Made by a program: the position numbers and the translations under genes
Shown: positions 27,103 through 35,689 of the stretch, piece after piece
How positions within the stretch are numbered: the stretch's first letter is position 1
How the letters are laid out: every line of letters starts with the position of its first letter
Assembly: GCA_905480145.1 (NCBI GenBank)
Contig: CAJQPA010000017.1
Coordinates: forward strand, 58,740 to 122,739
Direction of reading: 5' to 3'
Origin: an uncultured Flavobacteriales bacterium
GTDB lineage: Bacteria; Bacteroidota; Bacteroidia; Flavobacteriales_D; Crocinitomicaceae
Length of the DNA: 64,000 nt
The notes under the pieces: generated by a model
The model's input: the letters and a program-made list of their open reading frames with translations, nothing else
What the model was told of the DNA's origin: nothing
Database searches by the model: none

Positions 27103-27762
27103 ATGATGAATAAATTTGCAAAGAATTCGATAAAGAGTCATCACTATTTCATCACCGGGATAGGCACAGATGTCGGTAAAACGGTTGTCAGCGCAATTGT
27201 ATCTGAAGCACTTCAGGCTTCTTATTGGAAACCAATTCAAGCTGGAGATTTAGATAATTCTGACTCAATAAAAATCAAGAACTTGACGGATAATGTGTCT
27301 GTCTTGGATGAGGGCGTTAAACTTTCACAACCAATGTCGCCGCATGCTGCTGCAAAAATTGATAAAGTAGAAATTACGATTGGTGATTTTCGTTTACCAA
27401 ATGTAAATGGTAACTTAATAGTTGAAGGAGCTGGTGGGATGATGGTTCCTATTAATTCTAACGGTTTATTACTTGTAGATTTAATGAAGGAGTTTCGTTT
27501 ACCTGTAATTCTTGTTTCGAGGCACTATTTAGGGAGTATAAATCACACTTTACTTTCAGTGGAGGTTCTGAAGAATAGAAACATTACAATTGAAGGTATT
27601 ATCTTCGTAGGTGATGAAAATAAAGCAACAGAGGATGTTATTTTGTCCATAACGGAGCTAAAATTTCTAGCTAGAATTCCAGAAGTCGACATTATAGATA
27701 AAGTTTTTATTAAGGAACAAGCGGAACTTTTGAATAGAACATTGGTTTATGGGAAGCATTGA
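27103..27762 (+). CDS. bioD: Dethiobiotin synthetase
   Basis: ATP-dependent carboxylase closing the ureido ring of biotin (DAPA to dethiobiotin). Its 219 residues have the P-loop FITGIGTDVGKTVV at about 16-29, the AGDLDNSDS segment and the VEGAGGMMVPI motif. It overlaps the following GNAT-BioA gene by 14 bases, so the two successive biotin steps are translationally coupled. bioB and bioF are not nearby. Confidence 0.93.
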   Translation: MMNKFAKNSIKSHHYFITGIGTDVGKTVVSAIVSEALQASYWKPIQAGDLDNSDSIKIKNLTDNVSVLDEGVKLSQPMSPHAAAKIDKVEITIGDFRLPNVNGNLIVEGAGGMMVPINSNGLLLVDLMKEFRLPVILVSRHYLGSINHTLLSVEVLKNRNITIEGIIFVGDENKATEDVILSITELKFLARIPEVDIIDKVFIKEQAELLNRTLVYGKH

Positions 27763-29578
27763 ATTAATATCAGATCGAATACGTCTAAGACCAATTTCAA
27801 AAACTGACTTAGAGCAGATTCATGAATTACATTCTTTTCCAGAGACCGATGAGTTTAATACACTTGGTATTCCAAAAAACATCAATGAAACTAAAATAAT
27901 TCTTAGAAATTGGTTGGATTTGATGCGCGTAAAGAAAGTAACCAATCATATTTTTACCGTTGAATCTTTGGAGGGTAATTTTATTGGGCTTATTGCTCTC
28001 AATCAAGGTTCTCTTAAACAGCAAAGAGGAGAAGTTTGGTATAAAATTCTTCCGAAACTTTGGTCAAAAGGATATGCCACTGAAGCATTGAATTTAGTCC
28101 TTGATTTTGGCTTTGAGCAGGTTGAATTGCATAGAATTACTGCAGGTTGTGCTATTGATAATCTTGGTTCTATTCGAGTACTTGAAAAAGTTGGAATGAT
28201 AAGAGAGGGTATTTGTAGAGAGATTCTTCCATTGCGAAAAGGATGGACTGATAACTATGAATATGCCATCTTAAGGACAGAAAGAAACATTAGGCCAAAA
28301 CAAGATACCGTTCAAAAGGACAAGGATCATGTTTGGCACCCATTTACACAACATCATTCGGCAAAAGATCATTTGGAGATTGTAAAGGCGGAAGGAGTAA
28401 ATTTATATGATGCTTCTGGGAAGAAATACATTGATGCCAATTCATCTTGGTGGGTGAATACACATGGTCATGGTCATCCTCATATTGGGAAAGCAATATC
28501 TGAGCAGTTTTCAAAGATTGATCATATTGTCTTTGCGGGTGTAACACATCCAAAAGCCGTAGAATTAGCAGAACGGATAACAAATGTTCTTCCAGATCAT
28601 TTACAGAAGGTTTTCTTCTCAGATAACGGTTCTACAGCAGTGGAGATTGCCATCAAAATGGTCATTCAATACTTTTACAATAGAGATGAAAATAAAAATC
28701 GCTTTTTGGCCATGCAAGGTTCGTATCACGGAGATACCTTTGGTGCAATGTCTTTAGGTCAGAGAGGTTATTTCAACAAACCCTTCGAGCAGTATTTCTT
28801 TGATGTGGATTACATTGATTTCCCAACACAGGAGAATGAAGAAGATATTTTAAAGCACGTTAAATCGCTTTTTGAATCAGGAAATTTTGCAGGTGTTATT
28901 GTGGAGCCTTTAGTGCAAGGAGCAGCAGGTATGAGAATGTATTCAGCGAAGTTTTTGGATCAATTAACAGCTTTAGCACATCAATATGGCGTTTTGGTAA
29001 TCTTTGATGAGGTGATGACTGGGTTCGGCAGAACAGGGAAGTTATTCTCAATGGATCATTGTGAAAATAAACCGGATATTGTTGCCTTATCAAAAGGATT
29101 AACGGCTGGGGTGATGGCCTTAGGCCTGACAGTTGCATCCGATAAAATATATGATGCTTTTCTCTCTGAAAATGTCGGTAAAGCATTATTGCACGGGCAT
29201 TCTTTTACAGCTAATCCAATCGCATGCGCTGTCGCATGCGCGAATCTTGATTTATTTGAAAAAAGAAGTACATGGGAAAATATTGATGCTATTGAAGGAT
29301 GGAATGAAGATTTTGCAAAAGAGTTATCGACTTTAGATTGTGTTGAGAAAATAAGGCAACAAGGAACAATCATTGCTTTCGAAGTGAAAACAGGGGAGGG
29401 TAACACTTATTTCTCTGATGTGAAGACCGAGGCATATGATTACTTTTTAGAGAAAGGTGTATTATTGCGACCTTTGGGGAATGTAATTTTTGTGAACCCT
29501 CCTTATTGTATAACGCATCAAGACCATCAAAAAATTACTAGGGAAGTATTAAATTTCTTGAAAGAAGGAAAAAATTAG
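27749..29578 (+). CDS. bioA: GNAT acetyltransferase fused to adenosylmethionine-8-amino-7-oxononanoate aminotransferase (BioA)
   Basis: A 609-residue fusion. Residues 1-178 form a complete RimJ/RimL-type GNAT domain (RLRPISKTDLEQI; acetyl-CoA loop LWSKGYATEA at 105-114; RVLEKVGMIREG at 143). From about residue 187 a full BioA begins at KDKDHVWHPFTQ, with SYHGDTFGAMSLGQRG at 325-340, Asp420 in FDEVMTGFGRTG, the PLP Lys449 in LSKGLTAG, and ANPIACAVACAN. The BioA part alone is about 420 residues, the normal length. No Met occurs in the linker, so the aminotransferase cannot easily be made separately. BioA makes DAPA using SAM as amino donor; the role of the acetyltransferase here is unknown. Confidence 0.93.
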   Translation: MGSIELISDRIRLRPISKTDLEQIHELHSFPETDEFNTLGIPKNINETKIILRNWLDLMRVKKVTNHIFTVESLEGNFIGLIALNQGSLKQQRGEVWYKILPKLWSKGYATEALNLVLDFGFEQVELHRITAGCAIDNLGSIRVLEKVGMIREGICREILPLRKGWTDNYEYAILRTERNIRPKQDTVQKDKDHVWHPFTQHHSAKDHLEIVKAEGVNLYDASGKKYIDANSSWWVNTHGHGHPHIGKAISEQFSKIDHIVFAGVTHPKAVELAERITNVLPDHLQKVFFSDNGSTAVEIAIKMVIQYFYNRDENKNRFLAMQGSYHGDTFGAMSLGQRGYFNKPFEQYFFDVDYIDFPTQENEEDILKHVKSLFESGNFAGVIVEPLVQGAAGMRMYSAKFLDQLTALAHQYGVLVIFDEVMTGFGRTGKLFSMDHCENKPDIVALSKGLTAGVMALGLTVASDKIYDAFLSENVGKALLHGHSFTANPIACAVACANLDLFEKRSTWENIDAIEGWNEDFAKELSTLDCVEKIRQQGTIIAFEVKTGEGNTYFSDVKTEAYDYFLEKGVLLRPLGNVIFVNPPYCITHQDHQKITREVLNFLKEGKN

Positions 29579-30765
29579 CCTGCTGTTTCTGCAATTGCTT
29601 CGAGAATAATGCGTCCAGCTTTATTAATTTCTACTTCAGAAATAGTTAGCGGAGGTGACAATCTAAAACTGTTTGGATGAGAGAGAAACCAAAAGGAAAT
29701 CAATCCCTTCTCAAGACATTTTTTCACCACTTTTTCAACCCGTTCAAATGATACCATGTCAAAAGCATACATCATTCCGATACGTCTCACGTCAGTGATT
29801 TCTTCACTTTTCATTAATGTCTCTTCTAATAATGCACCTAATCGTTCTACTTCTTTGTAATCTATTTCGGATTTCATTACTTCCAAACAGGCATTTGCCG
29901 CAGCGCAGATTACCGGATGACCTCCAAATGTAGTGATGTGACCGAGCATAGGATTGTATGTGAATTGATCTAGATTCTCTTTCGAAGAAACGAGAGCTCC
30001 AATTGGCATTCCTCCACCCAATGCTTTTCCTAAAGTGAGAATATCTGGAACAACGTCGAAATGTTCAAATGCAAATAACTTCCCTGTTCTCCCAATTCCG
30101 CATTGGATTTCATCAAATATCAATAATGCACCAACTTCACTGCATTTTGCTCTTAATGCTTTCATGAATGAAGTTGAGGGGATTCGAACTCCCGCATCAC
30201 CTTGGATAGGTTCTATTATTACACAGGCTGTCTTTGACGTGATTAAATGTAAGTCTGCTGCAGCATTAAAATCTAAAAATTGGACATCTGGAATTAAAGG
30301 GCGAAAGGCTTGTTTTTTCGTTTCATTTCCAGAAACACTCAAAGAACCATGCGTGCTGCCATGATAAGAACCACGAAACGCAATCAATTCTGATCTTCCA
30401 GTAACTCTCTTTGCTAATTTTAAAGCTGCTTCGTTGGCTTCTGTTCCTGAATTAACGGTGTAAACACTATTGAGAGTAGGTGGTAAAAGAGAAGCTAATT
30501 TTTGGCTAAAAGCAAGTTGAGAATCTTGTATAAACTCGCCATATACCATGACGTGAAGATGCTTGTCAATTTGGTTTTTTAGGGCAGATACAACTTTGGG
30601 ATGACCGTGACCAATGTTGTTAACCGCAACACCAGCAATCATATCCATATAGGACTTGTTGCTTTTATCGTAAATATATATACCCTCAGCGCGATCTACT
30701 TCGATTAGATACGGAGTTGGACTTGTTTGTCCTTGAGAATTTAAAAAATCGGTTGCTTCTGCCAT
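29575..30765 (-). CDS. Class III PLP-dependent aminotransferase (acetylornithine aminotransferase-like)
   Basis: A 396-residue aminotransferase of the ornithine/acetylornithine type. NSGTEANEAALKLAKR, the SYHGSTHGSLS loop, FDEIQCGIGRTGKLFAFE and the PLP lysine in LTLGKALGGGMPIGA are all present. The substrate is not clear: arginine synthesis (ArgD), or omega-amino acids in a catabolic path. It is the last gene of a seven-gene minus-strand run headed by transketolase and overlaps the GNAT-BioA gene tail to tail by four bases. Confidence 0.9.
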   Translation of the reverse strand: MAEATDFLNSQGQTSPTPYLIEVDRAEGIYIYDKSNKSYMDMIAGVAVNNIGHGHPKVVSALKNQIDKHLHVMVYGEFIQDSQLAFSQKLASLLPPTLNSVYTVNSGTEANEAALKLAKRVTGRSELIAFRGSYHGSTHGSLSVSGNETKKQAFRPLIPDVQFLDFNAAADLHLITSKTACVIIEPIQGDAGVRIPSTSFMKALRAKCSEVGALLIFDEIQCGIGRTGKLFAFEHFDVVPDILTLGKALGGGMPIGALVSSKENLDQFTYNPMLGHITTFGGHPVICAAANACLEVMKSEIDYKEVERLGALLEETLMKSEEITDVRRIGMMYAFDMVSFERVEKVVKKCLEKGLISFWFLSHPNSFRLSPPLTISEVEINKAGRIILEAIAETAG

Positions 30766-30769
30766 TCGT

Positions 30770-31276
30770 TTATTGAGGTTTTCTTCCTCCTTTTTGACCC
30801 GCAGGTCTGCTTTTCACTTTGTTTAGCAATTCTCTTTTGAATCGCTGTTCCAAACTTAACAGTTTTGCTGCTTTTTTGTAACTAATAATAGCAGCTATTT
30901 TGTCATTATACTCTTTTTTATGTGAAATTTCATTTGCTTGACTTTCATATAGCTTATCAAGTTCAGTTTTAAATTCCAATTCAGAGTATGAATCGTAATT
31001 TGTTTTTAGAGATTTAATAATGACGCGCTGTTTCTTTTTCTCGATTTTTAGTTGGTCGCTCATTTCATTGTAAACTGGCCAAAATTGCTGTGCCTCTGAT
31101 GATGTTAAATTTAGTTCGCGGGTGATAAATGTAATCTTCAGTTGTTCTATTTTCTCGTGTCTATCTTGGCTTGAACTATTACCAGGTTTGTTTCCTGGTT
31201 GAGCGAAAAGCTGAGTGGTTATGAACAAAGAAATTAGGGTAAATCCTAATTGTTTGAGTGTGATTGATTTTTTCAT
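30770..31276 (-). CDS. Spy/CpxP-like periplasmic protein of a sigma-factor operon
   Basis: The ATG at 31276 gives 168 residues starting with a signal peptide (MKKSITLKQLGFTLISLFITTQLFAQ). An upstream ATG at 31306 would add ten residues that overlap the previous gene and is less likely. The mature part is helical and basic, with LNLTSSEAQQFWPVYNEM, a pattern close to the LTxxQ proteins (Spy/CpxP) that bind misfolded envelope proteins. It directly follows an ECF sigma factor and its probable anti-sigma factor, so a stress-response effector or sensor role is inferred. Confidence 0.78.
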   Translation of the reverse strand: MKKSITLKQLGFTLISLFITTQLFAQPGNKPGNSSSQDRHEKIEQLKITFITRELNLTSSEAQQFWPVYNEMSDQLKIEKKKQRVIIKSLKTNYDSYSELEFKTELDKLYESQANEISHKKEYNDKIAAIISYKKAAKLLSLEQRFKRELLNKVKSRPAGQKGGRKPQ

Positions 31277-31286
31277 ATTATTTATT

Positions 31287-31793
31287 TTAAATGTATAATT
31301 CGTCATAGTCTAATTGGAAGTCCTCTTCGTAAATATCAATTTCTTCAGAGTCGAAATAATCAAGTATTTCCTGAGAGTCAATGTTTTCTAGTCTTATATT
31401 GGATTCTGATTCTTCAATAATTTCTAAATCTTCTATTGGTGCTAATACAGGTTCTTCAATATCGTTCTCAGAAATATATTCTGTAATCAAATCTGAATCA
31501 AAATCCGTAATGTTCTGAGATATATACCCTGCGATCTCATTTGATGAGAAGTCATTTAAGGCAACTAGAAAATTGTCTTCTTGAGATGTTGGAAGATTTA
31601 AAACTAAAATAAAAGCTAATGAAGCTGCCGCTGCGATGATCCAAAATGAAGGTTTTTTATATAAAGGAGTCACGGTCTTTTTTTTCGTTTCTTTTTCGAT
31701 GATATTGTTCGCCATATGCTCAAAATAAGAAGCGTCGGGATTGTCAGAATCCTTTTTGTTGAAGTAGTTGAATATGTCTTTTTGTTCTTTCAT
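31287..31793 (-). CDS. Single-span membrane protein, probable anti-sigma factor
   Basis: A 168-residue protein. A cytosolic N-terminus of about 45 residues (DIFNYFNKKDSDNPDASYFEHM) leads to one membrane helix (SFWIIAAAASLAFILVLNL, about residues 49-67) and an acidic extracytoplasmic tail very rich in Asp, Glu and Ile. It has no zinc-binding anti-sigma motif. Its place 24 bases after an ECF sigma gene, with cytosolic domain first and one span, fits the usual Bacteroidota anti-sigma partner. The evidence is context and topology, not homology. Confidence 0.72.
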   Translation of the reverse strand: MKEQKDIFNYFNKKDSDNPDASYFEHMANNIIEKETKKKTVTPLYKKPSFWIIAAAASLAFILVLNLPTSQEDNFLVALNDFSSNEIAGYISQNITDFDSDLITEYISENDIEEPVLAPIEDLEIIEESESNIRLENIDSQEILDYFDSEEIDIYEEDFQLDYDELYI

Positions 31794-31817
31794 CTTTTAT
31801 TTAGATTGCTTAACCCA

Positions 31818-32381
31818 TTATTGGTTTAACTGTGATAGAATATATTCTTGAATTTTTTGCTTGGCGTGATGGAAGTTTGCTTTTAACCCACCTTCGCTCA
31901 CGTTTAATTTCTGTGAAATATCTTTGTATTTCATTTCCTCAAAATATTTCAGATGAAAAACAATTGCTTGCTTTTCTGGTAGAGTTAAAATGGCTTCTTG
32001 AAGTAAATTGGAAATCATTTCTGAAGTAGTTCCATCTAATACATCATGTCCGGCTATAATTTCTAGTATTGGCGCGTCTATGTCAACTCCGGTTCTCAGC
32101 TTTTCTTTTTTCAGGAAATTAATAGACTCATTGCGTGTGATTCGATACATCCATGTGTATAATGCAGAGTCTCCTTTAAATTTTGAAAGGTTTTGATAAA
32201 CTTTTATAAGGACATTCTGTAAAATGTCATTGGTTAATTCGTGATTTCGAGCGATTCCACGAATTTGACCATACAACTGTTCCCCGTATTGGTTGACAAT
32301 AGCTTTGAAAGCATGATCGGCATTCGCACCCCCTTGATTGAACAATTCAATAATTGTTTTATCATCAAGGGGATTTGCCAT
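31818..32381 (-). CDS. ECF-type RNA polymerase sigma factor
   Basis: A 187-residue sigma-70 family protein with region 2 (LYGQIRGIARNHELTNDILQNVLIKVYQNLSKF..ALYTWMYRITRNESINFLKK) and region 4 (LPEKQAIVFHLKYFEEMKYKDISQKLNVSEGGLKANFHHAKQKIQEYI), lacking regions 1 and 3, so an ECF type. It is followed by the probable anti-sigma factor and a Spy-like protein, a set common in Bacteroidota for cell-envelope signals. It is three bases after the transketolase C-terminal half and part of the same run. Confidence 0.93.
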   Translation of the reverse strand: MANPLDDKTIIELFNQGGANADHAFKAIVNQYGEQLYGQIRGIARNHELTNDILQNVLIKVYQNLSKFKGDSALYTWMYRITRNESINFLKKEKLRTGVDIDAPILEIIAGHDVLDGTTSEMISNLLQEAILTLPEKQAIVFHLKYFEEMKYKDISQKLNVSEGGLKANFHHAKQKIQEYILSQLNQ

Positions 32382-32384
32382 ATG

Positions 32385-33347
32385 CTATTTTCGTTTAATT
32401 ACGTCCAATGCTGCTTTAACAACATCAGGTGTATCAATGTTATATTTCGTTAATAACTCATCAGGAGTTCCACTTTCTCCGAACGTATCGTTTACTGCGA
32501 CAAATTCTTGAGGAGTTGGCGTGTTTCTAGAAAGAACTTGTGCGATTGATTCTCCCAATCCGCCGTTAATCATATGTTCTTCCGCAGTAACAATACATCC
32601 TGTTTTCGCTACAGAATCTATGACAGCTTGAGCATCCAAAGGTTTAATTGTATGCATATTAATTACTTCTGCAGAGATTCCCTGCTTCGCTAATTCTTTT
32701 GCTGCTTCTATTGATTTCCATACCAAATGACCACAAGCGACGATTGTTACATCTGTACCCTTAAGTATTGTATCCGCCTTTCCAATTTGGAAATTTGCGT
32801 CAGGTTGAACAAATATTGGAACTTTTGGTCTTCCGAAACGGAGATAAACGGGTCCTTCATGTTTTGCGATTGCTATTGTAGCTTGTTTTGTTTGATTGAA
32901 ATCAGCCGGAACAATAACTGTCATGTTCGGAAGCATTTTCATCATTCCGATATCTTCTAAAGTTTGATGTGTTGCACCATCTTCTCCTAATGTCAACCCA
33001 GCATGAGATGCACATATTTTAACATTTTTCTTCGAATAAGCGATTGATTGTCTAATCTGATCATATACACGAGCGGTAGAAAAATTGGCAAAAGTTCCAG
33101 TGAATGGAATCTTACCACCAATAGTCATTCCAGCAGCCATACTCATCATGTTTGCTTCTGCGATTCCCACTTGAAAAAAACGATTGCTGAATTCATCTTG
33201 AAAGGCATTCATTTTCAATGAACCTGTTAAATCTGCACAAAGTGCAACAACATTTTCATTTTGCTTACCTGCCTCAAGAAGCCCTTCGCCAAATCCTGAA
33301 CGTGTGTCTTTGTTTCCTAATACTTCAATTTCTGCTGTTTCAATCAT
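32385..33347 (-). CDS. Transketolase, C-terminal subunit
   Basis: A 320-residue chain holding the pyrimidine-binding and C-terminal domains of a split transketolase: [22 protein letters not shown] at the N-terminus, then [41 protein letters not shown] and a C-terminal swivel domain. It partners with the N-terminal chain at 34697-35539 to transfer two-carbon units in the pentose phosphate pathway. The two halves are normally adjacent, but here a VWA gene lies between them, with a four-base overlap on this side (ATGA). Confidence 0.94.
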   Translation of the reverse strand: MIETAEIEVLGNKDTRSGFGEGLLEAGKQNENVVALCADLTGSLKMNAFQDEFSNRFFQVGIAEANMMSMAAGMTIGGKIPFTGTFANFSTARVYDQIRQSIAYSKKNVKICASHAGLTLGEDGATHQTLEDIGMMKMLPNMTVIVPADFNQTKQATIAIAKHEGPVYLRFGRPKVPIFVQPDANFQIGKADTILKGTDVTIVACGHLVWKSIEAAKELAKQGISAEVINMHTIKPLDAQAVIDSVAKTGCIVTAEEHMINGGLGESIAQVLSRNTPTPQEFVAVNDTFGESGTPDELLTKYNIDTPDVVKAALDVIKRK

Positions 33348-34696
33348 AACTTTAACGATATCGATTTATTTGAATTTATTCTGAATAATTTTTCCATTGT
33401 GTAGGTGGAAGATTTTAATTTTTGATGTCTATAAATCACTTTGTAAGAACCAGGTTGCAGGTTCCATGAACCTGAGCGAGATTTTTCTTTAATGTTACAT
33501 ACCCAGTCCCATCGACCGTTGCTGTTTTCGGTGAAAATTTGTCCAACAAGATTGTTTACAGAAGAGTATTTGAATGTTCCAGGTGCTTTAATGTCAATAT
33601 ACGATGTTGAACTTTGATTGACTTTCAAAGTCACATAAATTCTTGGCAAGGTTAGTATTTCAACATCGTAGGTGCCAACAAGGTATTTGTCACTAACCCC
33701 TACCTTTTGATGGTTTAATGTTTTTCTTTCTCCCGTTTGTACAATCCTTAGGTCCGTTAAGTAAGATTTACTTGCATTGGTATAACGAGCTTTGATATAT
33801 CCTTGGGGACAGTCTATCTTAATAGTGTTATGAATATTTTTAAATATTTCGACATTCTCTTTGATGACTTTAGGTGTTGTGTTGACTTCAATATCATATT
33901 TGAATTTAGGGTCGAGTATTAATGTATCTGGATTACCGTATTTGTTGATCGTGTGTGTAAAGGTGTATTTCAGATTGTTAGTTCCTGCTTCATATAAGAA
34001 GGTCGTAACGTCTGTTTCAGAAGGTAGTCCACTGATATCGTTTAGGTTAATTTGAGAAGTGGTGTTAAGAAGTGCTTTTGACACTACATTTTCTAAAACT
34101 TTTTCAAATGCTCCTTTTGTTTCTGCATCGGCATATTCTCCAATACATTTAAATTTCTCTAAATAAGAAAGATCCATACCTAAACCAATTACAAAAGGTG
34201 TTACTTTCACTCCTTTATCGTGCAGTTTTTTCGCTATTACGCAAGGGTCGTTGTCACAGGCTTCAAGTCCGTCAGTTATGAGTATGATAATATTTCGAGA
34301 ATTTCTATCTGGAAAATCTCCAGCAGCAGCTTCCAGTGATCTTGCAATTGGCGTTGTTCCTTTTGCATAAATAGATCGTATTCTAGATTTTACTTCTCCA
34401 AAATTATCAGTAGCAAAAGGCACTTCTAATTTTGTGTCATTACAATCTTGATAAGTTGCCGTAATAGGAGATTGATGTCCATAGACACGCAGTCCAATTT
34501 CTAAATTAGGAACATCAATAAGTCCATCCACCGTTTTCGCTAATAATTCTTTGGCAGCTTCTATTCTGGTTTGATCCCCCCATTTAGTATTCATACTATT
34601 AGATGCATCTAGAATAAATAATATTCTCGTCAGTGGATCTTGCGCATAGTTATACGACGCGAGAAATACAAATAATATGAATAACGTTTTTTTCAA
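33344..34696 (-). CDS. Secreted von Willebrand factor A domain protein
   Basis: A 450-residue protein starting at TTG (34696), directly after the transketolase stop; no other start gives the signal peptide ([19 protein letters not shown]). The VWA domain covers about residues 24-210, with the MIDAS motif DASNSMN (Asp30, Ser32, Ser34) and [16 protein letters not shown] with the further Asp. Beta-rich blocks of carboxypeptidase-regulatory or PEGA type follow. VWA domains bind metal and protein ligands; the partner is unknown. It is inserted between the two transketolase halves of the same transcript. Confidence 0.88.
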   Translation of the reverse strand: MKKTLFILFVFLASYNYAQDPLTRILFILDASNSMNTKWGDQTRIEAAKELLAKTVDGLIDVPNLEIGLRVYGHQSPITATYQDCNDTKLEVPFATDNFGEVKSRIRSIYAKGTTPIARSLEAAAGDFPDRNSRNIIILITDGLEACDNDPCVIAKKLHDKGVKVTPFVIGLGMDLSYLEKFKCIGEYADAETKGAFEKVLENVVSKALLNTTSQINLNDISGLPSETDVTTFLYEAGTNNLKYTFTHTINKYGNPDTLILDPKFKYDIEVNTTPKVIKENVEIFKNIHNTIKIDCPQGYIKARYTNASKSYLTDLRIVQTGERKTLNHQKVGVSDKYLVGTYDVEILTLPRIYVTLKVNQSSTSYIDIKAPGTFKYSSVNNLVGQIFTENSNGRWDWVCNIKEKSRSGSWNLQPGSYKVIYRHQKLKSSTYTMEKLFRINSNKSISLKL

Positions 34697-35539
34697 TTAA
34701 TAATCTCCTAAAGTTTCTTCTAATTGGCCAAGTGCATCAGCTAGTTGTTCTTCATTTGGCGTAGTTCCATGCCATTTATGAGTCCCCATCATATAGTCAA
34801 CACCTTGTCCCATTTCTGTAGTCATAACGATCATGATAGGCTTTCCGTTACCAACAAAACTTTTTGCTTTCGCTAATGTAGCTTTGATTTCATCTATGTT
34901 ATGACCATCCATTTCAAGTACTTCCCAACCAAAAGCCTGCCATTTTTGGACAAGATTACCCATTGGAAGCACATCGTCAAGATCTCCGTCTATTTGACGG
35001 CCATTATAATCTATTGTAGAAATTAAATTGTCAACTTTATTTCCGGCAGCGTATAAAGCGGCTTCCCAGATTTGACCTTCTTGTAATTCGCCATCACCGT
35101 GAAGTGAATAGACAATAGAATCGTCGTTGTTTAGTTTTTTTGTTAATGCAGTACCAATTGCACACGACATTCCTTGACCCAATGATCCAGAAGCCATTCT
35201 TATGCCCGGTAAATTCTTGTCAGTTGATGGATGTCCTTGAAGTCTTGACCCCAATTTCCTGAACCCGCTCAGTTCTGAAACTGGAAAATATCCTGACCTA
35301 GCTAATACGCTATACCACACTGGAGAAATATGTCCGTTTGAAAGGTAAAACACATCTTCGTTTGTTGCATTCATACTGAAATTTGCAGGGTTATGCTTCA
35401 TTTCATGAAAATACAACGTTGTTAAAAAGTCCGTGCAACCGAGAGAACCACCCGGATGACCTGAGTTACATTCGCAAACCATTCTTACGATATCTCTTCT
35501 TACTTGTGATGCAATTTTATTTAATTCTTGGGTTTCCAT
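34697..35539 (-). CDS. Transketolase, N-terminal subunit
   Basis: A 280-residue chain with the thiamine diphosphate domain of a split transketolase. From Met at 35539 it starts METQELNKIASQVRRDIVRMV; the longer form from 35575 adds residues unlike the family. The domain shows NSGHPGGSLGCTDFLTTLYF, the ThDP motif GDGELQEGQIWEAALYAAGNKVDN and MGQGVDYMMG. A -7 element lies 34 bases upstream. It heads a run of seven same-strand genes and is separated from its partner chain by a VWA gene. Confidence 0.94.
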   Translation of the reverse strand: METQELNKIASQVRRDIVRMVCECNSGHPGGSLGCTDFLTTLYFHEMKHNPANFSMNATNEDVFYLSNGHISPVWYSVLARSGYFPVSELSGFRKLGSRLQGHPSTDKNLPGIRMASGSLGQGMSCAIGTALTKKLNNDDSIVYSLHGDGELQEGQIWEAALYAAGNKVDNLISTIDYNGRQIDGDLDDVLPMGNLVQKWQAFGWEVLEMDGHNIDEIKATLAKAKSFVGNGKPIMIVMTTEMGQGVDYMMGTHKWHGTTPNEEQLADALGQLEETLGDY

Positions 35540-35572
35540 TCTAAAGGATTTATTGGTGTCAAAATTCAATAA

Positions 35573-35580
35573 CAAAATTA
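35573..35580 (-). promoter_or_regulatory. -7 promoter element of the transketolase-led operon
   Basis: Minus-strand TAATTTTG fits TAnnTTTG and lies 33 bases before the preferred ATG. No clear -33 TTG is seen. Position at the head of the long minus-strand run supports it. Confidence 0.4.
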
Positions 35581-35689
35581 ATTTTAATTCTTAAGTTTGT
35601 TTTTAGAATAGAGACTCTTTTATCAGCATTATGCAACTATTTATAAACAATGTGAGTCTTTGATTTGAAACTTATATAAAAAACAACGA

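Noticed and set aside
29220..29245. Near-tandem repeat TCGCATGCGC-TG-TCGCATGCGC inside the BioA part
   Set aside because: It encodes the normal ANPIACAVACAN motif of BioA-type aminotransferases, so the repeat comes from alternating Ala and Cys codons.
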